DNA of 64,000 bases, from positions 62,001 through 126,000 of the forward strand of contig NZ_RSEJ01000006.1 of NCBI RefSeq assembly GCF_009910675.1. Direction: 5' to 3'. The DNA is from Photobacterium alginatilyticum (GTDB lineage: Bacteria; Pseudomonadota; Gammaproteobacteria; Enterobacterales; Vibrionaceae). This document shows positions 9,892-18,673 of the stretch, in pieces. Both the position numbers and the translations under genes were made by a program. The number at the start of each line of letters is the position of its first letter. The stretch's first letter is position 1. Below the pieces are notes generated by a model. It saw only the letters and a list, made by a program, of their open reading frames with translations, had not been told where the DNA came from and ran no database searches.

Positions 9892-11403
9892 ATGAATTCA
9901 GTTACTTCAAATACCGAGTTGCTAAATTTGCGCAATGTCAGCGTACGCTACGAACATCATGATACTTCGTGCTGGAGTCTTAAAAACATTAACTTGCAGG
10001 TAGCCAAAGGTGAAGTCGTTCTGTTTTGCGGAGCATCGGGTTGTGGCAAAAGTACGTTACTGCGTCTAGCAAATGGCTTAATTCCGCACTACTTTGATGC
10101 CAATGTAGAAGGAAGCGTTCAAGTTCAGGGGAAAGCACTCGAACACTTTAATTTGGCATTAATGGCAAGGCAGGTTGGTAGCGTTTTTCAAAATCCATCA
10201 AGCCAGTTCTTCGCCACGACAGTGGAGGACGAGCTGGCCTTTGCTCTCGAAAATCAAGGCTATCCAGTTATATCAATCAACCAGCGCCTTGCAGAGGTCG
10301 CCGAGCAGTTTTCATTACAAGATCAATTACCCCAATCTATCTTTGAGCTCTCTAGTGGCCAGCAACAGAAGCTGGCATGTGCATCGGCCAGCATGCTGAA
10401 CCCCGATATTTATGTTCTTGATGAACCTTCTGCCAATTTAGATGCCGAGGGCATCGCCATGTTACGCGCGACGATTCAGCGGTGGAGTACGCAAGGTAAG
10501 ACGGTTCTTATCGCCGAGCATCGCTTATATTACCTGAATGGCTTGGTTGATCGCGTGGTTCATATGGCCGAAGGTCAAATCCAGGACACGATGACCGGGG
10601 AGCAATTCTTTTCTCGCTCGAGCCACTCCTTAGAACAACAGGGGTTACGACCCGCGCACTTTACCGATCTTTGCTGCTCGACCTCAGCGACAAGCAGGTT
10701 TGCCGATAGTTATCAGTTATCGCCCATTCAATTAGGCAGAAATGGACAAATGTGGCTTGATATATCGTCACTCTCTTTCCCTAAGGGGCAGGTGACGACA
10801 ATTATCGGTGCAAACGGCGCAGGTAAATCCAGTTTAATGAAGGTGCTTGCAGGACAGCATCGTGACAAAGTGGTGCTTAGCAACAATCAAACACAATGGC
10901 GCTGGCGAGCACGTCAGCGGCACAGTTTTTTTGTATCCCAACACGTTCATCAGCAATTGATAGCCGATTCCGTGTTAGAAGAAATCCAGCTAAGTATGCC
11001 GGAACCTTCCGAGCAGGGAGCGCTAGAGTGGTTACATCAGGTAGGGTTAGAAGCATTAGCCGATAAACACCCATTAGCAATGTCTCGAGGCCAACAACAG
11101 CGTTTAGCACTGTTAACAGCCTTAGCCAGTGAGCGCGAATTGCTGCTGTTAGATGAGCCTACCAGCGGGTTGGATTGGGGAAATATGGCTGCACTTACCG
11201 AACTTATCCAGAAAGCCTGCAACGGCAACCGAACCGTTGTAGTAATTAGTCATGACCCTGAATTTATCACCCGGGTAAGCCAACAAGTATTGGTACTTGA
11301 ATCTGGCTATTTGAAGTCACAGTTTGATGTTAGTGCAGATCAAGGTCAGCAATTGCTAGCTGAGCTTCAGTCATTTCAAAAGGTCAGTGCACTCGATGCC
11401 TAA
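9892..11403 (+). CDS. ECF transporter fused double ATPase
   Basis: Energising subunit of the ECF importer, 503 aa, with both nucleotide-binding domains in one chain (EcfA-EcfA' fusion). Domain 1 (~10-245) shows Walker A GASGCGKST, Q-loop FQNPSSQF, signature LSSGQQQKLA, Walker B YVLDEPSANLD and an H-loop in AEHR. Domain 2 (~275-490) shows Walker A GANGAGKSS, signature MSRGQQQRLA, Walker B LLLLDEPTSGLD and H-loop ISHD. All catalytic motifs look intact in both halves. It is the last gene of the S-T-A operon and is followed by a clear terminator. Confidence 0.94.
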   Translation: MNSVTSNTELLNLRNVSVRYEHHDTSCWSLKNINLQVAKGEVVLFCGASGCGKSTLLRLANGLIPHYFDANVEGSVQVQGKALEHFNLALMARQVGSVFQNPSSQFFATTVEDELAFALENQGYPVISINQRLAEVAEQFSLQDQLPQSIFELSSGQQQKLACASASMLNPDIYVLDEPSANLDAEGIAMLRATIQRWSTQGKTVLIAEHRLYYLNGLVDRVVHMAEGQIQDTMTGEQFFSRSSHSLEQQGLRPAHFTDLCCSTSATSRFADSYQLSPIQLGRNGQMWLDISSLSFPKGQVTTIIGANGAGKSSLMKVLAGQHRDKVVLSNNQTQWRWRARQRHSFFVSQHVHQQLIADSVLEEIQLSMPEPSEQGALEWLHQVGLEALADKHPLAMSRGQQQRLALLTALASERELLLLDEPTSGLDWGNMAALTELIQKACNGNRTVVVISHDPEFITRVSQQVLVLESGYLKSQFDVSADQGQQLLAELQSFQKVSALDA

Positions 11404-11436
11404 ATCAAAATCGCTATTGATTCCCTTTTCCTAATA

Positions 11437-11465
11437 ACCGCCACCTTTCGGTGGCGTTTCTTTTT
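11437..11465 (+). terminator. Rho-independent terminator after ECF operon
   Basis: Perfect 7-bp stem CGCCACC (11439-11445) / GGTGGCG (11450-11456), TTTC loop, then a T-rich tail TTTCTTTTT. It ends the ECF operon and makes the receptor gene a separate transcription unit. Confidence 0.9.
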
Positions 11466-11541
11466 GGTAACAAATCTATCCGTTTCGGGTTTGAAATATC
11501 TCTTTCGGGTAGCAGCAGATCCTCTCAACCAAGACAATTGC

Positions 11542-11560
11542 GCGAATGATTATCAATACC
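11542..11560 (+). promoter_or_regulatory. Probable Fur box upstream of TonB receptor
   Basis: GCGAATGATTATCAATACC closely matches the core of the 19-bp Fur consensus (AATGATTATCA against AATGATAATCA). It lies about 33 bases before the receptor start codon, where an iron-repressed promoter is expected. Iron repression of the receptor is inferred from this match. Confidence 0.7.
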
Positions 11561-11592
11561 AACATATTGCTATTTCAAGGAGTACGAGAGGT

Positions 11593-13764
11593 ATGCAAGC
11601 CGCACCATCACCGGTTCAGGGTCTATCAGTCTTAAATAAGCCAACCCACACACACAACATCAATAAACTCGCGCTACTAGTGAAAACAGGGCTTCTCTGC
11701 ACAGCTATCAGCACAACACCCAATGTACTGGCCAACACCAACGAAAAGACGCAAAGTCAATCTACAGAGCTGGAAGTGATCACGGTCACTGCTGAAAAAC
11801 GTAATGCCGACATCATGGATGTTAGCTCCAGTGTTTCCGCAATTACCGACTCGGATTTGAAAGATGCCGAGATCAGCTCCATTACAGAACTCAGCCAGCA
11901 CGTACCTAATCTACACATTTTTACCTGGGGCGGTTCACGAGAAAACAACATCTTTATTCGGGGTATCGGTCCGGGCTTATTCACCGATCCAACCGTAGGT
12001 TTTTATGTCGATGGGGTTAACTATACCAACAACGGTATGTTCGATCTGGATCTCACTGATGTCGAGCGTATCGAAGTACTGCGTGGCCCTCAGGGAACCC
12101 TATACGGCGGTAACTCCCTGGCCGGTATCATCAACGTGATCACCAAAAAGCCAGACAATTTCACTGACGCCCGCGTATCCGTCACCGCCGATACCCTTGA
12201 GCGCCGTAAGATCAGTGTCGGCGTGAATACTCCTCTGATCGAAGATGAATTATACGGTGGACTGAGCCTCGCTCTTACCGATAACAATGGCCATCTGACC
12301 AACATCCATAACGGTAAAGACTACGGAGCCAGAGAGGATCTTGTTGCTCGGGCAAAGCTACGTTGGGAACCGACCTATACCTTTGAGTCTGACCTTATCC
12401 TCGACTTCCAGCGATTACGTGGCGATTCTTATGCCCTGGGGAGTGCAGCCTTTATCAAAAACAACCCCGACAAAGTCGACCACAACTATGACGGCGAAGA
12501 TAATCGCGATGCCTACGGTATTACACTCGTGATGAAAAACGAGTTCAGCCGTTTTGATTTCACCTCCATTACCGGATGGCGTGATTGGGACAGCTACAAC
12601 TCTGCCGACCAGGATGCCAGCAGCCAGACGGACTATATCTACCACAACATTGCCGAAGAAGAACAGAAGCAATTCTCGCAAGAATTTCGCTGGGCCTCAA
12701 ACACCACGAGCGATTTGCAATGGCTGACAGGCCTTTACGGCTACTATGCCGAGTACAAAACCAAGGGCACCAACATGCTTGATTACACAGCCATTGGCTG
12801 GGGAGGCCCTTACACCGACTATACCAATGTGGATAAGGAAAACTCAGGTTACGCTGTCTTCGGTCAGGTCGACTACAGTTTGACTGAGCGTTTGACCTTA
12901 ACAGCAGGTCTGCGGGTTGATATGGAAAAACGCAAAGCCGATATCCAGGCCAACAACCAGAGTAGCCCGAGCGTCAACATCAAGGGTGACAAAGACTTTA
13001 ACGAATGGCTGCCAAAAGTAGGCGTTTCTTACACTCCTGACAACAGATCCTTGATTTACGGCACGGTCAGCCAAGGCTACCGTGCCGGTGGTTTTGACCA
13101 CCTGTATCCGAACCAGGACGATCCAACATACGATTCTGAAACCAGCACCAACTACGAGCTGGGCTACAAGGCATCATTCCTCGACAACTCGCTTGAACTC
13201 AGTACGGCCCTATTCTATATCGACATCAAAGATCAGCAGGTCCAGCAACTGGTTCAGAGCACCAATACCATCATGACAGATAACGCCGGCCGTGGCCGCA
13301 GTCAGGGTATTGAATTTGAAACCCGCTACACCCCGGCTCTTGGCTGGATGATGGAACTTGGCGGTAGCTATACCAATGCTGAATACAAAGACTACGAGAA
13401 TTGCGCTATGACCAGCCTGCAAAGCTGCAGTGGCAATAAGATGGTAAACACCCCTGAGCTAACAGCCAACGTCGCCCTGCAGAACACCCGTCCGCTGACG
13501 GAGAGGCTGTCGCTGTTCAGCCGACTGGATGTCATTCATGTCGGTGAGTACTACTTCAACAGTCTGAACACCCTCAAACAAGATCCATACCAACTGGTCA
13601 ATGTTAAGCTGGGGGTTGAAAGCCAGGACTGGGATGTCTACCTGTGGGCGAAGAATGCGCTCGATGAATACTACTCCACCGTAGAGTTCGACTTTGGCTC
13701 CGGCCATACCGTCGAAGCCGGCGACCCACAAAGCTTTGGCCTGACGTTCAACGCTTACTACTAA
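11593..13764 (+). CDS. TonB-dependent siderophore receptor (FyuA/FrpA-like)
   Basis: Outer-membrane receptor that imports the ferric siderophore with energy from TonB, 723 aa. The ATG at 11593 is preferred over an upstream TTG at 11464 because AAGGAG lies about 10 bases ahead. The N-terminus has a long polar leader followed by a hydrophobic export segment ending near VLANT. A TonB-box-like LEVITVTAEKR follows, then the plug domain (VERIEVLRGPQGTLYG and GGIINV-type motif) and a 22-strand barrel, with a C-terminal FGLTFNAYY giving the usual aromatic end. The layout resembles FyuA/FrpA, receptors for yersiniabactin and piscibactin. With the adjacent NRPS genes, its ligand is probably this locus's own siderophore. 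Confidence 0.92.
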   Translation: MQAAPSPVQGLSVLNKPTHTHNINKLALLVKTGLLCTAISTTPNVLANTNEKTQSQSTELEVITVTAEKRNADIMDVSSSVSAITDSDLKDAEISSITELSQHVPNLHIFTWGGSRENNIFIRGIGPGLFTDPTVGFYVDGVNYTNNGMFDLDLTDVERIEVLRGPQGTLYGGNSLAGIINVITKKPDNFTDARVSVTADTLERRKISVGVNTPLIEDELYGGLSLALTDNNGHLTNIHNGKDYGAREDLVARAKLRWEPTYTFESDLILDFQRLRGDSYALGSAAFIKNNPDKVDHNYDGEDNRDAYGITLVMKNEFSRFDFTSITGWRDWDSYNSADQDASSQTDYIYHNIAEEEQKQFSQEFRWASNTTSDLQWLTGLYGYYAEYKTKGTNMLDYTAIGWGGPYTDYTNVDKENSGYAVFGQVDYSLTERLTLTAGLRVDMEKRKADIQANNQSSPSVNIKGDKDFNEWLPKVGVSYTPDNRSLIYGTVSQGYRAGGFDHLYPNQDDPTYDSETSTNYELGYKASFLDNSLELSTALFYIDIKDQQVQQLVQSTNTIMTDNAGRGRSQGIEFETRYTPALGWMMELGGSYTNAEYKDYENCAMTSLQSCSGNKMVNTPELTANVALQNTRPLTERLSLFSRLDVIHVGEYYFNSLNTLKQDPYQLVNVKLGVESQDWDVYLWAKNALDEYYSTVEFDFGSGHTVEAGDPQSFGLTFNAYY

Positions 13765-13775
13765 GCAACCAGAAT

Positions 13776-13803
13776 AAGGGCCTGTCAGACGCAGGTCCTT
13801 TCT
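13776..13803 (+). terminator. Terminator after TonB receptor
   Basis: AAGGGCCTG (13776-13784) pairs with CAGGTCCTT (13792-13800), including one G-T pair, with a 7-base loop and a short T-containing tail. Lies 12 bases after the receptor stop. Confidence 0.7.
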
Positions 13804-13865
13804 ATTGGCACTGAATTGGTTTGAACATACCCGGCCAATTTGTTAACCGATTAAAATGGACGACA

Positions 13866-15011
13866 ATGAGCACAAACATACCTAACCCTAAAATTTTAAT
13901 ACTGGGCGGATTTGGCCACGTTGGTATGGCAACAGCACAATACCTGCTTTCACTCACCGACGTGACACTTACCCTGGCCTCACGCCATCCCGAACGACTA
14001 CCGATCCCGTTGACTCCCTCAGCCTCTGTTACCTCCCTCAAGCTGGATATCAAGAATACGGAAGCCTTACAGACGGCATGTCGACAACATGATCTGGTCA
14101 TTTCCTGTGTCGGTCCGTCAGGTCTTATAGGCAACACTGTTGCCCAAACCTGCAAAGAGGTCGAAACCCCGCTGATTGACGCCGGTGGTTACGATCCGCT
14201 TTTAAGTCGCCTTGAAGCCGATGAAACATCCCAACCAACCCAAGTACCGCTGATCATCAATGTCGGTTTATTGCCTGGCCTGTCAGGTATCTACCCCCAG
14301 CATCTGATCAAATCATTACCCGGCGACCATACCGTCACCGGGATCGATATTCATTATGTCGGCCGTGATACCTGGTCGTACAATTCAGCCTGGGACATCA
14401 TCAGCAGTCTGGGTGATTTTGGCAAAGATCATGGATTTTGCTACCTGGAAAATAATCAGCTCAAGCGCCAGTCCTTTTTCAAAGCCAGCAAAAAAGTCAG
14501 TTTCCCTGCGCCTATCGGCACAGCCTCAACAATGCTGATTTACTCTGAAGAGATCATGCGCCTTGCCCGTCAGAACAATATCGACAATGTCAACGTCTAT
14601 GGCGCCAACATTGGTCCGCGCGCTGCAATGATCTGCGCCATCGCCAAGGTATTTGGCTTATACCGAACCGAAAAAGGGATTGCCCGCGGCGCACGCTGGC
14701 TGGTCAAAGCCTCACAAAAAGACATGCAAAAACTCCAGCCAGCCTACGGTATAAGAGTTGATTTGCATGAACAGAACGGCCATACCTCATCCGGCGAGCT
14801 TCTGCTTTCTGATACTTACCAGGCAACAGGCACCGTGATTGGTATCACAGCCAAAGCCGTCATCAGCGGTCGTCACAGTGGTCCAGGAGTATTTATGCTG
14901 CACGAAGCCATCAACCAGTCTGACTTTATGGCCGAGCTAGCACAGTCAGGCGTAATCGCATATCCAGCCACGACCGACCATCAGTCAAGCACTCAGAGGG
15001 CTTCAGCATAA
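13866..15011 (+). CDS. Saccharopine dehydrogenase-like NAD(P)-binding protein
   Basis: Probable oxidoreductase of the saccharopine dehydrogenase-like superfamily, 381 aa. The N-terminus carries a Rossmann dinucleotide motif (ILGGFGHVGMAT) and further family landmarks DLVISCVGPSG and DAGGYDP. The ATG at 13866 is chosen over an upstream TTG at 13821; no strong ribosome site is seen for either. Its stop overlaps the next start by one base (TAATG), and the next protein is a paralogue over its first ~390 residues. Pyochelin-type loci often have a thiazoline reductase (PchG/Irp3), but that enzyme is of the Gfo/Idh/MocA type; this protein may play an analogous tailoring or precursor role. The substrate is unknown. 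Confidence 0.8.
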   Translation: MSTNIPNPKILILGGFGHVGMATAQYLLSLTDVTLTLASRHPERLPIPLTPSASVTSLKLDIKNTEALQTACRQHDLVISCVGPSGLIGNTVAQTCKEVETPLIDAGGYDPLLSRLEADETSQPTQVPLIINVGLLPGLSGIYPQHLIKSLPGDHTVTGIDIHYVGRDTWSYNSAWDIISSLGDFGKDHGFCYLENNQLKRQSFFKASKKVSFPAPIGTASTMLIYSEEIMRLARQNNIDNVNVYGANIGPRAAMICAIAKVFGLYRTEKGIARGARWLVKASQKDMQKLQPAYGIRVDLHEQNGHTSSGELLLSDTYQATGTVIGITAKAVISGRHSGPGVFMLHEAINQSDFMAELAQSGVIAYPATTDHQSSTQRASA

Positions 15012-16957
15012 TGACCGACCATACCAAGAAAGTTATCGTCCTGGGCGGGACTGGAGAAACCGGACGCCGGATTATTTTACATCTTTGCACCACCCATCCT
15101 AAATTGGAAATCGCCAGTGCCTCACGCGCACCTAGTCAGGATACAGAGTATCCATCATTGCAAGTCACGCCGATCCGGCTTGATATCTACAACAAACAAG
15201 ACACCATTGAGACACTCGCACACTTTGATCTGGCGATCATCGCCCTCGGCCCGATGGATAAAGTCGGTGCACTTGCGCACCAGTGCTGTCTCGAAGCGGG
15301 TATTGACTGCATCGATATTAATGACAGCCTGTCTGCAGCCGATGAAATCTACAAGCTTCACGACCTAGCACGCCAACAGCAGAACACGATTCTGACCGGC
15401 ATGGGATTCACCCCCGGCCTGTCCGGCCTGATGCTGGCCAAACTTGCCGAAAATAATGCATCCTCCAGCGGACGCTATGCTATCCGGGCGTATATGGGGG
15501 CAGCCTACGGTGGCGGCGAAACCAGCCCCTATGCCATGCTGTCAGGTTTCAAAAACACCGTAACCCAGATCCTCGGTGGTCAGCGCATCGAGATCCCGAC
15601 ACCTTGGAAAGACGATAATGCCCATTTCCAATTTCCCGAACACCCCAAGCCTCAAGCACTGATCCCCTATTCAGCGGTCGAGTGTGCCGGATTGTCACAC
15701 CCTAACCACCCGCTCAAAAAAAATGTCCAGTACTTAGATACCCGTTACCATATACAGTATTTGGGTCAAGGGTTTGCCCGTCTAATGACCGCCATATCGC
15801 TGGGACAAAAGGGCCAACAGTTTATGGCCCGGAAGTTCTACCAAAGCGGCCAGAATATCAAGGCTAAAGGCAAAGCCGATCCCGATACAATCTTATGGGT
15901 TTACCCGGACAACTCACCAGAACAAGGCTTACTGATCCACGGGGTGATTTCATCATACGATCTAACCGCTCTTATGGCCTGTGCCGCAACCGATGTCTGG
16001 CTTACCGGACAATTTAATGCCCTCCATGGAGTCTTTGCCACTGACCAACTTGATGGTGATATACGAAAATGGCTAGAAAATACTCTTGCCAGCCGTGGAG
16101 TTACATACCGCCCAGCCGATCTCGCCGCCCTCCATCGGGATGGAATTCATTTTGGCTGGGTAGAGCCTGTGTGCGGACAAGTTCATCGTCTGAGTAACTA
16201 TGGTGCCAACTGGTACACCAGGGAAAAGCAGCACCCGAGAATGATCCCGCTACAAAAACAGTTCCTGCTTGAGTCAGGCATTTGGAAAGCATTGCGAACA
16301 CAACAAAGCCCGCTGGCATTTGCCCGATTTGTCATTCGGACCCTGATGCGCTGGCGACGACACAACAAACAATTCGCTACCTACCAGAACCGACATTCTG
16401 CATCGCTACGTCAGATCTGGAAACAGGTTACCCAAGATATCAGTATGTTTACATCCGGTTATTCCTGCGCAAGAGATGTGCTAGGCCAGGATGCTGCAGC
16501 CCCTCTTTACCGACAAATGTTCCTGGAAACCGGTAAGATGGAAATGCGCAATTTATGGCCGGAACCACAACTGTTTAGCGCATTTGCCGATCCCAACCAA
16601 GCGGCATTGGACTACTGGCTGACATTTATGCGCCACTATGCCGCACTTGAAGTCATGCACTTTAATGTTGACGACCAAAAACCTGGCCAGCTAACCTGCA
16701 GGATCACTGACTGCGCATATGCCAAAATGTTTGTCGAACAAGGCTGCCCGGAACTGGCTAACCTTGTCCGAGAGATGGAACATGAAGCATTAATGCATCT
16801 GTTCAGCCACACTCAGCTCAACGTTGACTGGCAATCAGGTGATAATGGTACGGCCATCATAGTTATAACATCGGCAACCCAAACTAATACCAAGGAAGAA
16901 AGAAACATCGAAGCTATAGGCAATAAACCAGAACACGAAACAATCTGCTCCTGCTAA
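15011..16957 (+). CDS. Saccharopine dehydrogenase-like / ATC hydrolase-like fusion
   Basis: 648-aa two-part protein. Residues ~8-390 are a saccharopine dehydrogenase-like oxidoreductase with Rossmann motif VLGGTGETGRR and NDSLSAADE and MGFTPGLSG landmarks, paralogous to the preceding gene. Residues ~420-620 form a separate helical domain ending in the pattern DCAYAKMFVEQGCPEL followed by an acidic stretch. This resembles L-2-amino-thiazoline-4-carboxylate hydrolase (ATC hydrolase), an enzyme family that opens thiazoline rings. The family's usual C-terminal Cys-Asp-Phe end is not evident, so activity is uncertain. A thiazoline-acting domain makes sense beside two cyclization-domain NRPS modules; it could mature, repair or break down the siderophore (inference). 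The last ~30 residues are polar and look disordered. Confidence 0.72.
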   Translation: MTDHTKKVIVLGGTGETGRRIILHLCTTHPKLEIASASRAPSQDTEYPSLQVTPIRLDIYNKQDTIETLAHFDLAIIALGPMDKVGALAHQCCLEAGIDCIDINDSLSAADEIYKLHDLARQQQNTILTGMGFTPGLSGLMLAKLAENNASSSGRYAIRAYMGAAYGGGETSPYAMLSGFKNTVTQILGGQRIEIPTPWKDDNAHFQFPEHPKPQALIPYSAVECAGLSHPNHPLKKNVQYLDTRYHIQYLGQGFARLMTAISLGQKGQQFMARKFYQSGQNIKAKGKADPDTILWVYPDNSPEQGLLIHGVISSYDLTALMACAATDVWLTGQFNALHGVFATDQLDGDIRKWLENTLASRGVTYRPADLAALHRDGIHFGWVEPVCGQVHRLSNYGANWYTREKQHPRMIPLQKQFLLESGIWKALRTQQSPLAFARFVIRTLMRWRRHNKQFATYQNRHSASLRQIWKQVTQDISMFTSGYSCARDVLGQDAAAPLYRQMFLETGKMEMRNLWPEPQLFSAFADPNQAALDYWLTFMRHYAALEVMHFNVDDQKPGQLTCRITDCAYAKMFVEQGCPELANLVREMEHEALMHLFSHTQLNVDWQSGDNGTAIIVITSATQTNTKEERNIEAIGNKPEHETICSC

Positions 16958-16995
16958 CAACACGCCCTAACTTATTTCGCTTCTTCACTCTCACT

Positions 16996-17021
16996 ATGGG
17001 CTGATTAAATTCAGCCCATTT
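16996..17021 (+). terminator. Hairpin after the fusion gene
   Basis: Perfect 9-bp stem ATGGGCTGA (16996-17004) / TCAGCCCAT (17011-17019) with a 6-base loop, followed by TTGTCCCCC. The U-tract is weak, so termination is probable rather than certain. Confidence 0.6.
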
Positions 17022-17078
17022 GTCCCCCTATTCACTCATATTTTCTATTGTCTCTACAGACTTCACATTTATTACTGC

Positions 17079-17099
17079 AAATGATAACAAATATCATTT
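17079..17099 (+). promoter_or_regulatory. Fur-like palindrome upstream of AraC regulator
   Basis: Perfect inverted repeat AAATGATA (17079-17086) N5 TATCATTT (17092-17099), resembling a Fur operator, 94 bases before the AraC-type regulator's start codon. Regulators of this class (PchR, YbtA) are known to be Fur-repressed, so this is the expected control site. An alternative is a self-binding site of the AraC protein. Confidence 0.6.
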
Positions 17100-17193
17100 A
17101 CACGTCATTGTTATTTTTGATAGTATCAGAATTGTTATGTTGTAACGCTCTTTTATAGATGGGAAAGTTATAAACTAAGGATAGCGTTTAGTT

Positions 17194-18087
17194 ATGTGCT
17201 CTAATGATTTTACTGTATTACCTCTAGACCAAATGTCACAGCAATACCAAAGTGAAGAGAAAAACATCATTATCCAGCCTGGATTAGCTGTATCTATTTG
17301 TCATTCTAACTGTAATTGCCTTAATGCCTCATTTCCGAGTGATGATAAATATATACACCTAAATTATCTGCTGGAAGGCTGCTTCAAAGCCAGAATACGA
17401 GATACATTGATAGAGTTAAATGAAGGTGATGCGATTATGGGTTTTTCTTGTGGAGAGCCATTTCATTTAATGAACTCACCTTCATTTTGTAACCTTGATA
17501 TTATGGTTACACCAGAACTACTTGCAACTCTGGCTGAAAACCACTTTCTTGACATTGATTTAAACGATGTGGATTTTTTTATAAAGCCCCCTTGTAACAA
17601 TATAAAGCTGAAGTCCACAGCCAGCCATATTGCTTCGCTAGTTGAAAGACCAACCTGTAAACTGCTATTACACTCGGCAGTATTAGAGTTTATTCACTGG
17701 CAACTTGACGCTTTCAAAGCAAAACATAGTAGCCAGGGACTTTCTATCCGAGAAAAATATCAATTAGAGTCAGCCCGAAGTTATCTACTTAAAGATCTCA
17801 GCATCGCTCCCACTATTGCTGATATTGCAAATGTCGTAGGCTTAAACCAATGTAAACTTAAAAAAGGCTTTAAGCACCTGTACGGCAACAGTATTTATGC
17901 CCATTTTCAAAAAGAGCGAATGAAGAAAGCAATGCAATTGTTAAAAGATAATAACGTTACTGAAACAGCCATGATCTTAGGCTACAGCAATGTTAGTCAT
18001 TTTAGCGCTGCCTTTAGTAAAGAATTCAATATCAAGCCCAAAGAGGCTAGAAAAGAAATTATTCCATCAAACAAACAATGCGCATGA
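17194..18087 (+). CDS. AraC-family siderophore regulator (PchR/YbtA type)
   Basis: Transcription activator of 297 aa. Residues ~1-190 are an effector-sensing N-terminal domain with several cysteines in the first 50 residues (ICHSNCNCLNA); ~195-290 are the double helix-turn-helix AraC domain, ending in the family signature GYSNVSHFSAAFSKEFNIKP. PchR and YbtA, the relatives in pyochelin and yersiniabactin loci, bind the ferric siderophore and switch on synthesis and receptor genes; the same job is inferred here from position. AAGGA lies about 12 bases before the ATG, slightly far. The gene looks richer in AT than the NRPS genes. Confidence 0.88.
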   Translation: MCSNDFTVLPLDQMSQQYQSEEKNIIIQPGLAVSICHSNCNCLNASFPSDDKYIHLNYLLEGCFKARIRDTLIELNEGDAIMGFSCGEPFHLMNSPSFCNLDIMVTPELLATLAENHFLDIDLNDVDFFIKPPCNNIKLKSTASHIASLVERPTCKLLLHSAVLEFIHWQLDAFKAKHSSQGLSIREKYQLESARSYLLKDLSIAPTIADIANVVGLNQCKLKKGFKHLYGNSIYAHFQKERMKKAMQLLKDNNVTETAMILGYSNVSHFSAAFSKEFNIKPKEARKEIIPSNKQCA

Positions 18088-18148
18088 TAAAAGAGAAATA
18101 CCTACAACAACTTCTACTATCCTCTAACCAAATAAAGAGGCAATAGAA

Positions 18149-18241
18149 TGTATACCCAAGCTAAATAATATCAGTATCAACATTCAACCACGTGATGCCC
18201 GCAAAGAAGCCATTCCCTCTCTGTCCATCGGGCAATACTAG
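18149..18241 (+). pseudogene. C-terminal remnant of a second AraC regulator gene
   Basis: An open frame without a start encodes a tail (NISINIQPRDARKEAIPS, then LSIGQY and stop) that aligns with the end of the intact AraC protein 100 bases upstream (FNIKPKEARKEIIPS). About ten of fifteen aligned residues are identical. No more of the second gene is recognisable further upstream. It is best read as the surviving tail of a deleted or replaced AraC paralogue and marks a recombination boundary between the siderophore locus and the TRAP operon. Confidence 0.75.
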
Positions 18242-18246
18242 GTAGA

Positions 18247-18672
18247 TCACCGCACCACAAAAACCGAGCAGGGTGCATGGCGCACCACTTTAGCGGCATT
18301 CGAGCCTAACAGGTAAGAACGTAACTTCGGCTTGGCCGAAGCCATCACAATCGCATCAACCTGGCTTTTCTTTGCCTGGGCAACCACCTCGTCAAACACA
18401 ACGCCGCTGCGGATGATCCCGCTGCCGCGATGCTTTTCAGGCACCAGACGCTCCAGCATGGCCTGTACCGCAAAGCGGGTATTGGCATTTTTGCCCGAAA
18501 AGGTATCGCCCGATACTGTCGGAACCATGCTATGGTGCACCCGAACATCATCGACAAACAGCATGTCAATCACCCCATCGTCGGCGAGCAGTTTCAGTGC
18601 CATATCGACTTCTTTCTCGACCACATCGGGGAAAGCAAGGTCCACTGGCATCAGTACATGTTTGAGACTCAT
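18247..18672 (-). CDS. UspA-family protein of the TRAP operon (TeaD-like)
   Basis: Universal stress protein domain of 141 aa. Begins KHVLMPVDLAFPD, where UspA proteins have a conserved nucleotide-proximal Asp, and ends in the ATP-binding type pattern GSNAAKVVRHAPCSVFVV. It starts one base after the DctM stop, so it is the last gene of the TRAP operon. In Halomonas the UspA protein TeaD is encoded with the TeaABC TRAP transporter and damps its uptake activity; the same role is inferred here. Confidence 0.9.
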   Translation of the reverse strand: MSLKHVLMPVDLAFPDVVEKEVDMALKLLADDGVIDMLFVDDVRVHHSMVPTVSGDTFSGKNANTRFAVQAMLERLVPEKHRGSGIIRSGVVFDEVVAQAKKSQVDAIVMASAKPKLRSYLLGSNAAKVVRHAPCSVFVVR

Positions 18673-18673
18673 A

